DNA of 64,000 bases from Canna indica. Lineage: Eukaryota; Streptophyta; Magnoliopsida; Zingiberales; Cannaceae. Every line of letters starts with the position of its first letter. Position 1 is the stretch's first letter. The notes below the pieces were generated by a model. That model saw only the letters and a program-made list of their open reading frames with translations, did not search any database and was not told the origin of the DNA. The stretch covers positions 8,322,501 through 8,386,500 of the forward strand of contig CP136891.1 of assembly GCA_034359265.1 (NCBI GenBank), written 5' to 3'. The position numbers were made by a program, and so were the translations under genes. Below, piece by piece: positions 9,191 through 21,198 of this stretch.

Positions 9191-11090
9191 ATCTCTAATC
9201 TCTTAGGGCAGGTGATCGGAGAGGCGTGCGGTGGCGGTGAAGACTCCGGTGAAGATCGGAGTTTGGAGAAGTTTATAGATAGGAGTCTTTATCTTCTCTT
9301 CATTATTTTTCGTCGTTCCTATTCCTTCGTTCATCTGCGGCAACTAGAGGAGTTAGAGGAGGCATCGACCGGCGGAGCCAGTTGGGGTGGAGATGATCGA
9401 AGGCGGGTCGAAGGCGTCCGCACCGATGCACGTGACGATGGGTCCAGAGTGGCGGCCACGCTGTTGCCGCGTCGTGGCAGCGGACAGCAGCCGCTGCTGC
9501 TGTGCTGTGGCAGTGGGCGGCAGCAGCCATTGCTGCAGGGGAGGCCGCCGTGGCCTCCCAATCGTGAGCTGGTGCCCGCCGGCGTCGGGGGAGAGGCCGA
9601 CGGGGGTGGTCGTCGGCGGCCGAGAGGGCTGGCCGGCGTGGATCGGAGGCTAGTAGAGGCGGCGTCGGGGGTCGGGGCGTCGGGCTGGGAAGAGAAGTGA
9701 CGAGTGATTTTATTAGATTTAATAAATAGTTTAATTAAGAACCGAGTTTTATCGCATGAAACGAGGTTAATTTGAAGAATATTGAAGTATTTTTGGATTT
9801 GATCGTAGGATCGTCGGATCGAGTCGAGGTGAATACCAAAATTGTAGATTTTCACGTTCTGAACGTGATCATGGTGTCGGATTTCTGATCAGAGGTCGTC
9901 TGGTAGGTCTTTTCTATTTTCAGTATTATTTAATAGTTTAATATGATTAATTCAGTTTGGAAAATAATTAAATAATGTGGAATAGTTATATTCTATGTTG
10001 GGTGGGAATTGACTCCTGTTGTAGCCGATGAATGTTGAATGAGTAAATTGACGTTTTTACTCTTGCCTCTATTTGCTTGATTTGCTTCTGAAATTCGTTG
10101 ATCTCCCGTTCATATATTATTTTGTTGAACATGTCATGTTGATAATTGCATGAGTTTGATTTAGTTGTTATTTATTGATGATTACTTGAGCATGATATTA
10201 TGCTAAGCATGGTGCACATTGTGGAATTAGCTAGCATTGTCATAAATTGTATTTGCTAGCATGAATTATTTGGTTGCATATGCAGTTGATAGTTGTTGTA
10301 GCAATTATTGTTGTTAGCATCGTAGATCAATTGTGATTGTCATGTGGTGAGATCGAGTTTGTCATGTTGCATTGTTGACCTTTTATTGGGCGGAGGCCCT
10401 GGACACTATTGATTTATTGTCCGAGGTGTAGAGCAAGTGACACCGGTGATCACTAAATATCCACACAGGTGCGTGTGCGACATCACGGTGTTAGATGTTG
10501 GCGGACTATCTTTTAGATAGTCGCATCTCCAGCTGGAGCGAGCTTGAGGTGCCACTCTCGAGGTGCGAGAGTGCAAGGGAAAGCCACTTATCCACTACGC
10601 TCTTGATTGGTATAAGTTGCAATAGTTGATAGGTGAACATGTGTCTTATTGTTGTTGACATGTTGCATTCTAGTGCAGAGTCGTATATTATTGCATTTGA
10701 CAATATCATCGCATCATGATTGTTGTCCTTATTGTTGATATATTGATACTCCTACTCAGCTTTTCGCTGATGTTGTTTGTTGTTGTTTCAAATTTGCAGA
10801 TATGTTGGTAGTTAAAATTGGATATCTAAAGTCCTGGAGGAGGAGACGTCATCCGTTGTTTAGTAGTTATATTCTAGTTGTTTTATTGTAGTTGTTGAAC
10901 CTTGTTGCTGAGAATACTTCCTTTATTGGTTGTTCATGTCGTTTCTTATCCGTTGGAATTCTAGTAACTTTTATACTATAAGTTATTTCTAAAGGTTTGG
11001 TTGTGTTGGATTGATCGTCGGCCGCGCTTCTTCTCGGCGGTGTTCTTTATTTATAGATGAACCTAGGCGGGACGTAACAACAATAATAAG
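9191..11090. mobile_element. LTR-retrotransposon-like stretch, possibly a solo LTR
   Basis: The region starts GC-rich with CGGCGG/GTGGCGG runs and open but unrecognisable frames. It continues as GTTG/TTGTTG-rich text and ends with GAGGAGGAGACGTCATCC (about 10839), then TTATTTATAGATGAACC and GGCGGGACGTAACA (about 11048-11079). That progression resembles the LTRs of plant Ty3/gypsy (Tekay/Del-like) elements. No gag-pol is seen and no target duplication was found, so boundaries are approximate. The 162-aa ORF at 9212-9700 is likely a by-product of GC-richness. Confidence 0.35.
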
Positions 11091-11175
11091 CACGAAGTCA
11101 TAGGAATGATACAACACCACTAAATATTACGACATTATATGCACATGTCATCGTCATACGAAAGATACAACACCA

Positions 11176-13804
11176 CTAGAACCAACACTTAAACCCTCCG
11201 CACCACATCAACCACAAGATCAGAATGGTTGTGATTACAGCACCAGCTAGCATTAATTTGACTTTGAGGTTCTGCAACCACATCTTCTGACGAAGTTGCC
11301 TACCTTGCCTTTGGAAGCTGTCTGCCTGAAGCAGAAACCAATAGTTTTAAAAGGAAGATAATACTGGGTCTTTGTTTGAAAAATTGATGGACAAATGAAG
11401 TACCTGAAGCTGCAAATTTTCAGTCTTGTCAACCAGAAATTCAATCTTTTCACCTCGATCAAGAACCTGTGCAATATCGAGATTCAGTTAGCATATTCCT
11501 ACACATTTTGTAACTTGCTTATCAAAACTGAGACATGAATAGCGAACAAGAAAGAAAATAGTTCTGTGCATCATTTCAAATTAGACATTTGGATACAACA
11601 TATGTTTCTTTTGAATCATGAGAATTGAGATGTGCAACCTTCCAAGTCTTATGACTATCCATCATCATTCTTATCTGAAATCATTCTTTTTCGGGCTTCG
11701 CAGAGGCAACCATAATTTTTTCAGATTAGGATGATCTTTCATAAATTCAAAACCCAACTCAATTAGTAAAAGCCAGGTTGAAAAAATTGTATCCCTAAAT
11801 CAATCCAATATGTATGAAACCCAATGCAAACTAATCGGGTTGAGTTGGTTTAGCGAGATGATCCGTTTTTTGCACACCCCTATTCATATCATTCACAATT
11901 TCCCTATAAAGTTTTTCCCATTATTGTTCAACCAGATTAACCTGCTTAGCACAAATCTGATTTGTAATTCTCAAGGCTAAGATTTTCTTTTAAGAAAAAG
12001 GTCAAAATACAACAACATTACATTGCTTATCATTTTCCAGGAAGGTAGCCCCCCCCCTCTCTTCCCTATTTGCTATGAATTTGTCCATTTCTGTAACACC
12101 ATTTGATGATTCTAATAAGGTTCAGTTGCCATAATGTTTTGTAGTTGGTTTAATCATCTTGTTGGGCGTCTTATATCCACAGTACAGTGTTAGCCTAAAA
12201 GGCCCAAACTTGATTAGCTTGACCCAATCCCAATAGATGGACTAACTTAATTTAGCTTGGGCTATCTTTTTTATAATTATTAACAATGACAGGATTTGAA
12301 CTCAAATTTGATCAATAGATTTTCCAAAAGCTTAAGTTATTAGGAAAGCACTCAATCAATACATTTATATTCTTAACACAATATTAGATAAAGCCAACTT
12401 TGGTCAGTCAGTACTTTAGTCATAAAAATCTTGTACCTTGTAACACAGTTTGTGCCAGGTTGGGTAACAGAGAGGTAGTTCCTGCTCATCACACCATCCA
12501 TAGATGTAACAGTCTTAGGATGACATGATACCAATCATGGATCAAAACAACCATCAGTAAGGTACTAGTAGTAAATATCACCGGTCCAACAAAGGACCAT
12601 TATCCGATCAAATTGATATATATATATATATATCATGGTTTTTTTCTTTTTACATACCAACTAGTATTGCACATTAGCTCCTAGTAGACCCATACATACT
12701 ACACCATTAATATAGTGAAACTGAAACAAAACCAGGATTTGAATCCCTGCTCCAGTTCAACAGTATGTCTTGAGTTCCTACACTAGCTAAGTAATCCAAG
12801 AGTCCAAGACACCACATGTGCATCTTAGGCTATGTTTCATATTCCCCCTAGATACAGTTGTGGGAGCAGTTTGTCAGTTTCAAAATAATACAACTCAGAA
12901 ATCCAGTTTAGAGGACAACATAGAAACCTCACTAACATGTATGATTTTACAAATGACCACTGAATATGCTTAGAGTACTTGCAAGGAAAAACAACAGTGA
13001 CCAAATAAGTTATCCATTATTCCAGCGTTCAGAGAGCATAGAATAACATCAATGTGCCTTCAGAATCTAACGCAGATTACTAATGTAGAAAGGTTGTTAC
13101 TACTGGGCACAAAAAGAGCATACCTTTTCAATATTGTCCATCATTATTTCTCTAACCTCGGCAATTTGAGCTTTGAGCTTTGAAAGCTTGCTCATCTCTT
13201 CTGGATGATTTAAGCAGTAATGCATGTGATCCTTCAGCCTAGGACTGTACCAAAGGATAGTAATTAATAATCATAGACACAATTAAACTCATGACCAACG
13301 GAAATACAAATTTCATGCAAGGTATCGTACAGTGTACACACCCAAACTCCCTATCAAGACTGTAAGCAATACTAAACCTATCTCCAAATAAATCATCGTC
13401 CTCATCAGCAAGTGGATGGGGGTTGTCAGCATTAATGCTTTCTCCATACTTGTGGACGAAATCATCCTTGACACGCTCTAGAAACACAAATGGTACACTC
13501 CTCCCAGCTGCTTCATCAGCTACAACGAGGAATACTACATGCAAAAGAAGCAGGTGTGTCAAAAAAGGCAGTTCATGGAGATACGAAAGTTTCCAGCCAA
13601 CACAATATCTATACCAAATTCACTGTCAACAAGAACGTTGAATGTACGGCCATCGCATGAAAAAGTGAACTTCTTGTTATTTGGAGGCAAATTCTGTAAG
13701 CACTGGACAGCAATGGTACTGAAATTCCCCGAAGATGAAGTGTATTCAGCAAGCACAACAGTGCCTTTAGCCACCAAAGTATATATCAGCGGCTGCTTGC
13801 TCAT
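11176..13804 (-). CDS. VAMP727: R-SNARE VAMP727 (longin-type vesicle-associated membrane protein)
   Basis: Five exons on the minus strand (13804-13615, 13534-13342, 13244-13124, 11466-11404, 11325-11176) splice without a frame break into 238 aa. A longin domain (from [20 protein letters not shown]) carries the acidic insertion that defines VAMP727 ([11 protein letters not shown], about 105-115). Then come the R-SNARE motif with zero-layer Arg (LDRGEKIE, R172) and a C-terminal anchor (about 212-231) ending GGFKCWF. VAMP727 is a seed-plant SNARE that pairs with SYP22/VTI11/SYP51 for endosome-vacuole fusion and storage-protein transport. Length matches the roughly 240 aa of the family. A further intron lies in the 5' UTR, with an acceptor near 13845 (TTCTCTACAG on the minus strand). 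The 1657-bp third intron is the longest and holds a (TA)n tract. Confidence 0.93.
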
Positions 13805-14958
13805 GGCGCTACAGCAAAATCTCCAATTCAATCCGTAACTCTAATTCGTTTACCTGTAGAGAAGAATAGCATAAATGTTTATATTTCTCATCCAATCAAA
13901 TCATAAAACCAGAGATGAACGCGTGAGTGCAACTTGTTAGATTTTTGCAACAAGCGCTCTCAGATAGAAGCCAAATGACAAAGAAACCACATCGCATAAA
14001 GATCTCAACCTAACGAAGTAAAAGAAGCCACGAAATGCCTCGTTATGATCGTCTAAATGATCTTCCAAACTATGCCAAAGATGCGAAGATCAAAGGCCTC
14101 CGACTCCGAGGAATTCTTTCAGAAAATGAAGTGGAGAAAAGGAACTGAGCCACATTGAGCCCACTGAGAGTCTGAGACTATCGAGTCCCGAGATGCAATT
14201 GACGGAGAAGAAAACAGGGAGACTAATCCAACCTTGGGAACCCTAATTCGGGAGCTTCAAATATGAGATCTGTGTCGTTTCTCCGTTATAAACTTTGTTT
14301 GCCAGACAATATCGTCTCCGCCATGCGATGTCGGGTTTTATTTATAGATCCCGAGTCCAGTTGACAAGAAGAATCCGATAGTGTTATTTTCCAGAATTTG
14401 GATAATTAGAATAAGAAAACGGATTTTGCGACAAATGCAAATCTAAGTGAACTTACACAGTTACTATTCTTCTTGTATAAGTAATCAGAATTGACAAGAT
14501 ATTAAGATGGGAGAGAAATCCATTTGGTTAAAGGATTAATATTTTATAGGAACATATTCTAATATTGCATTATGAAGAGAAAGATATATAATTTTAATTG
14601 TTTATAGTTTCCTTATTTAGACTACTCATGCAAATTATCGGAAAAAATATTCACTTTTTTTATTGGCAATACAAATGCAAATTTAGAAAATGAAAACAAA
14701 GCGCAAATTATCAGAAAATTAACCATGAAGGCAACAAATCTATATATTGAGGAAAACTGGAACTTATTTAGATAGGTGAGACAGTGTCTGCATCCTGATA
14801 TCAAAATTATCTCCTGCATAAAGGGAAGTAGAAACTATGTGAAACCTAGTTCTTATTGACATGGGAAAGTATCAAACCAATAAGCAAAATGTTTGTGCAG
14901 TATCCAGTCAAAAGACAACCAGATGCATCCTTCTGGCTGATTCAACAATACTACGGCC
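13805..14958. other. VAMP727 5' UTR and promoter, then intergenic DNA
   Basis: The first part is the VAMP727 5' UTR, its intron and its promoter (to about 14350). From there to the 3' end of the IF1-like gene the DNA is AT-rich. No gene is supported; small ORFs (for example 14622-14819) have no recognisable content. Confidence 0.5.
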
Positions 14959-17520
14959 TCAGTTCATGACTTCTTTAGACTTATTTGGTTTGGATAAGAA
15001 AAACCAGCCTAGACCACAAACAGCAGCAGCTGTTCCAGCAAGAACGCCATAGTTACGGTTCTGGTCTGTCGAAACACCAGCGGTGGATGATTTTGCATCA
15101 GCTCCTGAGGTTTCTGTTTTTGCTTGGGTTGGCTCTCCTGGTTTTGCACCCTGAAAATGAAAATCTTGAAAATTTGCAGAATAGATACATTCAAAAGCTC
15201 TTGGTATGGTTGAAAGAAGGAATTTAGTTTAGTTATGCACAAGCAATTCAAGATTTTTCTTCAGTCACTTATTAACAATATTAGGAAATAAACATGTCAT
15301 TAGTAAGAAGTAGAATTCAAGGCTGTGATGTCATTAATTATTATTTTCTTTCTTCTGCCATGCCTTTTCTTGTAGGACAAGACGATTCACAGAAATGAAA
15401 ATAAAAACAAATTGAGAAATGCATTGTTGTTTTTCCAAAAACCTAGTTGAAACAGATTTTGTTGTACCTTATGAGAAAGCTTCTCCAGGTTTTCCCTCTC
15501 CAATTTCTGCAGCGGAAAAGTTAGATCATAACTCAATTCATCCAAGAGGCTAAAAGTAACATTTCTTTACTAGAACAAGAAAGAGATCATGGTTAAATCA
15601 AAGGAAGAACAGCACAAGTAAAGCTCTGTTTGTTGATATTAATGCATACTTTCTAATTCGCCAAGACTAGATCAGAAAACCATGCAACTTGAACCCTAGT
15701 GATAGCAATAGTATGTGAGTTCGTTTCATGAGAGAAATTTTAAAAAGAAAAGGCTACAACAAGAATCGAGCAAGCTATATAAATAAGTAGATGAAGATGA
15801 AAAATAATACTGAATGACAAGATGAAGGAAGTTGCAGTAACATGCTATTATTTTTAGCAAAACCAAGTTATATCCGTCGGCGGTGTAGATATTACATGTA
15901 TGATGTATGTTTGTGGAAAGGAACCAGCAACACCAACCAAATTCCAACCTGGATTTTGCTATTTTGCAAATGCTGAAAATTCAAACAAATTCTAGTCGGA
16001 CTTGAGTCCAACTCAGGCTGACATAATATAAGAAATGAAAACTAAGAGTTGAAGATGAACAACATAATCAAGGTTTATTGATTCATAGGTGAATTCTTCA
16101 ACAAATTGACTACTCAGCAAATCCAAACATCTGGTTTCCTTTTAAAATCATGAAACTACAGTATAATTGGACACTATGGACAATGTTGACTATATTAAAC
16201 TCAAGAAAGACACTAAATATTATTAGTAAAGAAATTTTGGGCACTCCAGTTTTCCTTTCAAAGTTATCCGAACCCTAGTGCTACAAATTTAGTTTTTTAT
16301 TTTAAAAAAATGTCTCTTCTGAAATTCTTTGGACTAGAAGGATGAAGATGCTATGAAGTTGCACATTCTTAGACATATCAGTATATACAAATGAAATTTT
16401 CCATTAGCTACATCACCATGTTATTCAAACTTCATGATCATTCTTCTCTAGCTACATCCAGCAGTTAGGTCTTGATGCACCTCACTATCCTAATGAACCA
16501 CAGCCTGTAATATGATACATATAAATAATTTATATGCCACCCAAAATTAAGTACTCACTGTTGTTCATATGATAATCATATGCTATTGAAAGCTAGCCCA
16601 CAAGCAATATGGGATTGTTCATATCAAACCAGGGTGTTCCAGACATCCAACAATTATCAATGATTCCAATATTTCTTCATTTGTCATCAATACTTATTCA
16701 GACTCCTTGGAAATCCAGCTGTTGGGTCGTCCTTGGGGCTGTAATTTGAAACTAGCCTTCAAGCATAGGCTAGGCAAGGAAGCTCTCCTACAACTCGATA
16801 ATACTCGACAAAGGTCATAAAAGCGCTATTAACGCTTAACATGGGCAATATATACGGAAGGAAGCATAAGCAAGAGCTAGCCTTTTTCAAGCTGAGGAAA
16901 GGCTAATAGCGAGGGCAAGAGCTAGGCTTAGCAGCTTTTAAGTTTTAGTTCAATGTAGATTCAGAAACATAAAAATGGGGATGACAGAAAGAAAAGCAAA
17001 AAACTAAAGAACTAACTTCTATTTAGTCGATGGTTGCTGTTTCCATGTGAGAACAAGTCTCAGGCATCCGTATGCTAGACCTAACCATGTTCTCGATTCC
17101 TTCAACAAGATCCACAAACTATTCAAATTTCATCACACCCATGCATCATCATTAGTAATCAGAAAAATGATACATTCCTCAAGAAAAAAAAAGGGAAAAC
17201 ATTATCGAAGTAAGAGTAATAAATTCTGAAGAAATTCCTCAATGCCTTCATACTCTATAATCCGTATCATGGAAAAACGTTAATCAACATCAATTATAAA
17301 ACTCATTTGCAAATGAAAGATCAGATCAACCGGAAGAACAAAAAGATCAAACTAGAAACAGAACTGAGAAAAACCCAAAGCTACAATGTCGGAATTATCA
17401 GATCAAGGACAGGGAAACCTTGATGTAAATATTCTCCGCTGCCTTCTCCTCCTCGCTGAGGACCTTCCCGCCGGAGGAGAGCCTTCGAGCAATGTACCTC
17501 GCGGCAATCCTTGCAGCCAT
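14959..17520 (-). CDS. Small mitochondrial IF1-like protein with a C-terminal membrane segment (At2g27730-like)
   Basis: Three exons (17520-17419, 15506-15468, 15150-14959) give 110 aa. Residues 1-16 are a basic Arg/Ala presequence (MAARIAARYIARRLSS). Residues 17-47 (GGKVLSEEEKAAENIYIK, then KLERENLEKLSHK) resemble the inhibitory helix of ATPase inhibitor IF1. A hydrophilic Thr/Ser/Ala linker follows (48-80), then one membrane helix (about 81-100) and a short basic tail. As I recall, plant proteins of this layout are annotated both as IF1-like and as complex I-associated (At2g27730/At3g57785), about 113 aa. I infer an inner-membrane protein touching ATP synthase or complex I. Frame and splice sites agree throughout; the first intron is 1.9 kb. 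Confidence 0.8.
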
Positions 17521-18374
17521 GGCGACTCGTTCTCGAACTCAAAGCGGAAATCCGGGATCAGCCAAACTCCCAAACGTTCCACTCTCGAAATGAGGTGGTG
17601 GCCCAGAAGCACCCTTCTTTATATACCGAAAACACCCTTCTGGTTAGTCCAATATCGCCCAAACCACCGCGTTACAATGCATGTTTTACGGTCCATTGGA
17701 TCGAGATCGGAAGAACCAGCACAAGTTGTTTCTACAATGCCCGCTTTACAATGCGTGTTTTACGGTCCATTGGATCGTTGATTAACCATTTCTTTATCTT
17801 TGATTTTTCTACTCTATTTTAAGTACTGATTTCGATTATATTGTCATACAACACAAGTTGTTCGAGACTTGTTTGTCAATTGCAATTCAAGTGGGCATGC
17901 CATTTTTTCTACCCCACTCAATTTCAAGTCTAAACTTCAGTTAACTTTTTACCTTCAGATTATGAGCAACTTTGAACCTTATCAATAAGAAATAAGTGAA
18001 TCATGAACAACTCTCTCAAAGGTACTTGTCAGTTCATAGCAACAGGAACATCTTTCTAGTTGTCGTGGAATGAAGTAAGCTTATCTAAGACAAATTATAG
18101 ACGATAAAGGCAATAATGTATGTATGGCTGAATTATTCACCATATATTTGACTAGTAGTATTTAGAGGAAGTACTCAAGCATTCATTCAACTGTATAACT
18201 GCCACCATAAATTGAGAAAAGAAGTAGACCATTTGAAATCTGAAGATAGTCCACTAGCTATCTGCATGAACGCAGATTACGAAAAGCAAATACATGAATG
18301 TCATCTCATAAAGACCCCCCTCTAGACAACGAAGCCTTGGCAGACGAGTGCATATTTCTGATTCACAAAGGAAA
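17521..18374. other. Intergenic region with a 32-bp local duplication
   Basis: This is the promoter of the IF1-like gene and the 3' flank of the ferredoxin gene. A 32-base segment is present twice with one mismatch (17672-17703 and 17746-17777; TTACAATGC-TGTTTTACGG), 74 bases apart. CACAAGTTGTT, present between the copies, recurs near 17851. No other gene is seen. Confidence 0.5.
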
Positions 18375-18830
18375 TCAGTATAGTTCGCCTTCTTTGTGAG
18401 TGTGAATGACACAGTCGGATTTTGGATACGAGATGCAGGTTAAGATATAACCCTTTTCCATCTGTGTTTCATCAAGGAAGGAACCATCAGATTGATCGAC
18501 GTTCCCGGTGACCATCTGACCAGCACATGTAGAACATGCTCCAGCTCGGCAGGAGTATGGCAGCTCAACTCCAGCAGTCTCAGCTGCATCCAGAATGTAG
18601 GTATCATCTGGAGCATCAAACTCATATTCATTCCCTTCTGGGTCAATGAGTTTCACCTTGTATACTGCCATAGCAGATGTCCTGAAGCTGTTGGATATCT
18701 TCAGGGTTGATGCTTTTGAGATGCACTTCAAGGAGCACAGTGAGGATGATGGTCTCTTGATCATTAGAGAGGACTGCAACTTGATGTCACTTCTAAGCGT
18801 GCATGTCAAAGGGAAAGAAACGCTCGACAT
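18375..18830 (-). CDS. FD3: Plant-type [2Fe-2S] ferredoxin, root/non-photosynthetic (FD3) type
   Basis: Single coding exon for 151 aa. A Ser/Lys-rich plastid transit peptide (1 to about 53) precedes the mature part starting [17 protein letters not shown]. Cluster ligands C94, C99, C102 and C132 show the C-x4-C-x2-C-x29-C pattern ([12 protein letters not shown]). The C-terminus [13 protein letters not shown] and VKLIDPEG fit the root-type FD3/FdIII class, which receives electrons from NADPH through root FNR and feeds nitrite reductase, glutamate synthase and similar enzymes. I chose the ATG at 18830 over 18851 because an intron acceptor (CGGCAG) lies 5 bases before it, so the 18851 ATG falls in the 5'-UTR intron. 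Confidence 0.92.
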   Translation of the reverse strand: MSSVSFPLTCTLRSDIKLQSSLMIKRPSSSLCSLKCISKASTLKISNSFRTSAMAVYKVKLIDPEGNEYEFDAPDDTYILDAAETAGVELPYSCRAGACSTCAGQMVTGNVDQSDGSFLDETQMEKGYILTCISYPKSDCVIHTHKEGELY

Positions 18831-18835
18831 TTTGC

Positions 18836-19550
18836 CTGCCGATGAGAGCAAAAATAACAGTTTTCAGAAAAATCCAAACAACAAGAACTATCCTAATCAA
18901 TTTGGCAGGTTAAAAGTAGAACATGTAAATAGCAATTGTTCAAGATGACTTCTGGAATTGTATTACAGTTTACAGAACATATATTTGAGGCTCAATAGAT
19001 TTTTTTGGTGTTTCTTTTCCATGTTAATCCATGTTGATACAACAGCATAGGAAAATTACCTAGTATGTTCCTATGGCCCCACTGATCTTTCGAAGATCCA
19101 TGTAACAGTTACATTCTAACAGGCTAATGAAATGCAAAGATTCACAAGCTACTCTTCATTTCCTCAATTGATTGAAGTTTTAATTTATTAACTAACTATA
19201 TGAACAAACAAATGACAGCAATATGCAAAATCTGATCATATAAACACTAGTTCCTTTGATGATTTAAAATTTTAAACAGCATGGGGTTTTAAAAAGTCCA
19301 AATCAAGCAGATATGCGACAAAAAAAAGGATGTGACAAAGACTAACTCAAACATACTAGGAAAACTAAAAAAAATCTACAAAGTTCCCAACTAGGAAACG
19401 AAGAGATCAATCTATTGGCAAATGAAAAAACGAAATCCAGACAAACATCAAGTGAGATAAAAAAAACTGGGAGAGAAAACGCATCCACCCTAACCAAGTC
19501 CAGATCAGACGCAAAGAAACGAGATCTTTCTCAAAAGAGGATTCACTACC
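18836..19550 (-). other. 5'-UTR intron of the ferredoxin gene
   Basis: Minus-strand donor CAG|GTAGTGAA at 19549 and acceptor CGGCAG ending at 18836 define a 714-bp intron between a non-coding first exon (about 19550-19640) and the coding exon. The acceptor is only 5 bases before the ATG. Such leader introns often raise expression in plants. Confidence 0.65.
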
Positions 19551-19671
19551 TGACGACGAAAGTGAAGTGATTCAAAGATGAAGGGATCTCTCGATCCTGA
19601 GGAGGCGAAGAAGGTTGCGGAGAAACCGAGGAAAGACCGTCTCCTTCTCTATCAGACTGCGATAGGGACAA

Positions 19672-19679
19672 TTTATAGT
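19672..19679 (-). promoter_or_regulatory. TATA box of the ferredoxin gene
   Basis: CTATAAAT on the minus strand lies about 125 bases before the 5'-UTR intron donor, consistent with a short non-coding first exon that starts near 19640. Confidence 0.5.
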
Positions 19680-20290
19680 CTTCAAAATTACCAGGCCGGA
19701 CCAGACTCGTGAAGCTCGACCGAAACGTGCTTCGGATCTTCTCCAACTACAGCACGATCTTGAAACACAGATCCTCCGCGTTTTAAATGGGGTCGATGCT
19801 AATACACGGTCGAGATATATGAAAATTAGCAATTCGTCGCTGAAGCCGATCCTACAACGGATATATGTCGGGCCGCCCGAGCCTGGAGGTTCTCGGGTCC
19901 AAAAGCGGAACAAATGGGTGGCCGGTGATTGTAATCTAAACACTTATTTGCCTACTTAGTAATCTACCCGACTTCTGATTTGGTACAAGAAGGTGGGAAC
20001 CATTTCTAGCACCAATGACGTTATGGGACATGAATATTTAAGATGGTTGGGGAAGTATTTGTGATGGCAGTAACAGTAGTGTATACGCTGACTGTCCATT
20101 TGGTCGCCCGTGGGACATCCGAAAGGGCGAAATGTGTAGAGAAGGTTAGTTACGTAAATAGGTTAAAGAAAGGTTTGGCTAATTGAAATGTAGTAGGTCG
20201 GGCGACCTTTCGGCAGTCCGATAGTCCAAAGGCTAGGCCAGCACATCCTTCCATTCCTGCGCCTGTTGATCGTGCGTACATGGGGCCACC

Positions 20291-21032
20291 TAGGGATGTC
20301 AACTGAGTGGACTCGGACAATACATTTATTAAATTCGATCTCCCGTACTCGCACTAGTATCTGTGACGGGTATTCATCATTCGTCCTCTCGTAAATCATT
20401 GATACATGCAATATTCATGAATATCCATTTAATATATTATATAAAAAATTATTTTATTTTAATAATATATTATCTACATTTTTCATTTCATTTTATTAAA
20501 AAAAATGGGTAACACAATTAGTGAAAATATGTTAAACATTGTCTAGAAATTTAAGATTCGAATCCTAATATGATCACCTAGTATGATTTTTTATTTTTGT
20601 TAAATAATAATAATAATTTAATTAAGAAATATTAATTTATAAAAATAAATTATGTAATGATTAAATTCTAAATCATAAAATTATCTTAAAAAATAATAAT
20701 GATTATTTATATAATATTAAATTTAAAATCAAATAATTCTCAACTAAAATTGTGAATTGATATTTTATATATATATTATTTACATAAATGAAATCTAATA
20801 AATAAATAATTTAGATTTATTTTTAAATTTTTTATTAGATATTAATATAAAAACCTATAAATTTAATATTTTTACTCAGGTATCCTCGGTTGTGGATAAT
20901 ATAGTATCTGTATTCATACTCATTTATTAAATGAGTAAAAATTTATACATGTACTCATACTCGTGGGTATGCTCCACATACCCGACTTGTGTTGGATAAA
21001 TATCCACGGTACAAATAATATTGTCATTCCTA
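20291..21032. mobile_element. hAT-like non-autonomous element
   Basis: The left end TAGGGATGTCAAC and right end (opposite strand) TAGGAATGACAAT form an imperfect Ac-like terminal repeat around 742 bp of AT-rich, non-coding DNA. Flanking octamers GGGCCACC and TGGTCATC agree at 5 of 8 bases; two of the three differences are C/T, compatible with a decayed target duplication. Subterminal GGGTAT/ATCC words near both ends (CGGGTATTCATC, GTGGGTATGC, ATATCCACGG) resemble each other. Confidence 0.6.
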
Positions 21033-21198
21033 TGGTCATCTTAGGCAAATTAAACATTGATCCGAGTTAAACCCAATTGCATTTTTTGAAAAATATTAAA
21101 GAAAAGGCAAATTGTCAATAAGTAGAAACACTTAATTATTTATCAAAAATTACAATATCATAGGAAATTATATTTTTTAATGTAATATCCCAAAATAC

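Noticed and set aside
9212..9700. 162-aa ORF in GC-rich DNA
   Set aside because: Gly/Arg-rich text in all frames, no homologous feel, no splice partners; more likely part of an LTR.
17704..17723. AGATCGGAAGAACC resembles the start of a common sequencing adapter
   Set aside because: The match ends after about 11 bases, and the surrounding sequence continues as normal genomic DNA with a nearby duplication. Coincidence is more likely than contamination.
18831..18851. Upstream start (MLSSAGK) for ferredoxin
   Set aside because: It lies inside the proposed 5'-UTR intron, whose acceptor precedes the ATG at 18830.
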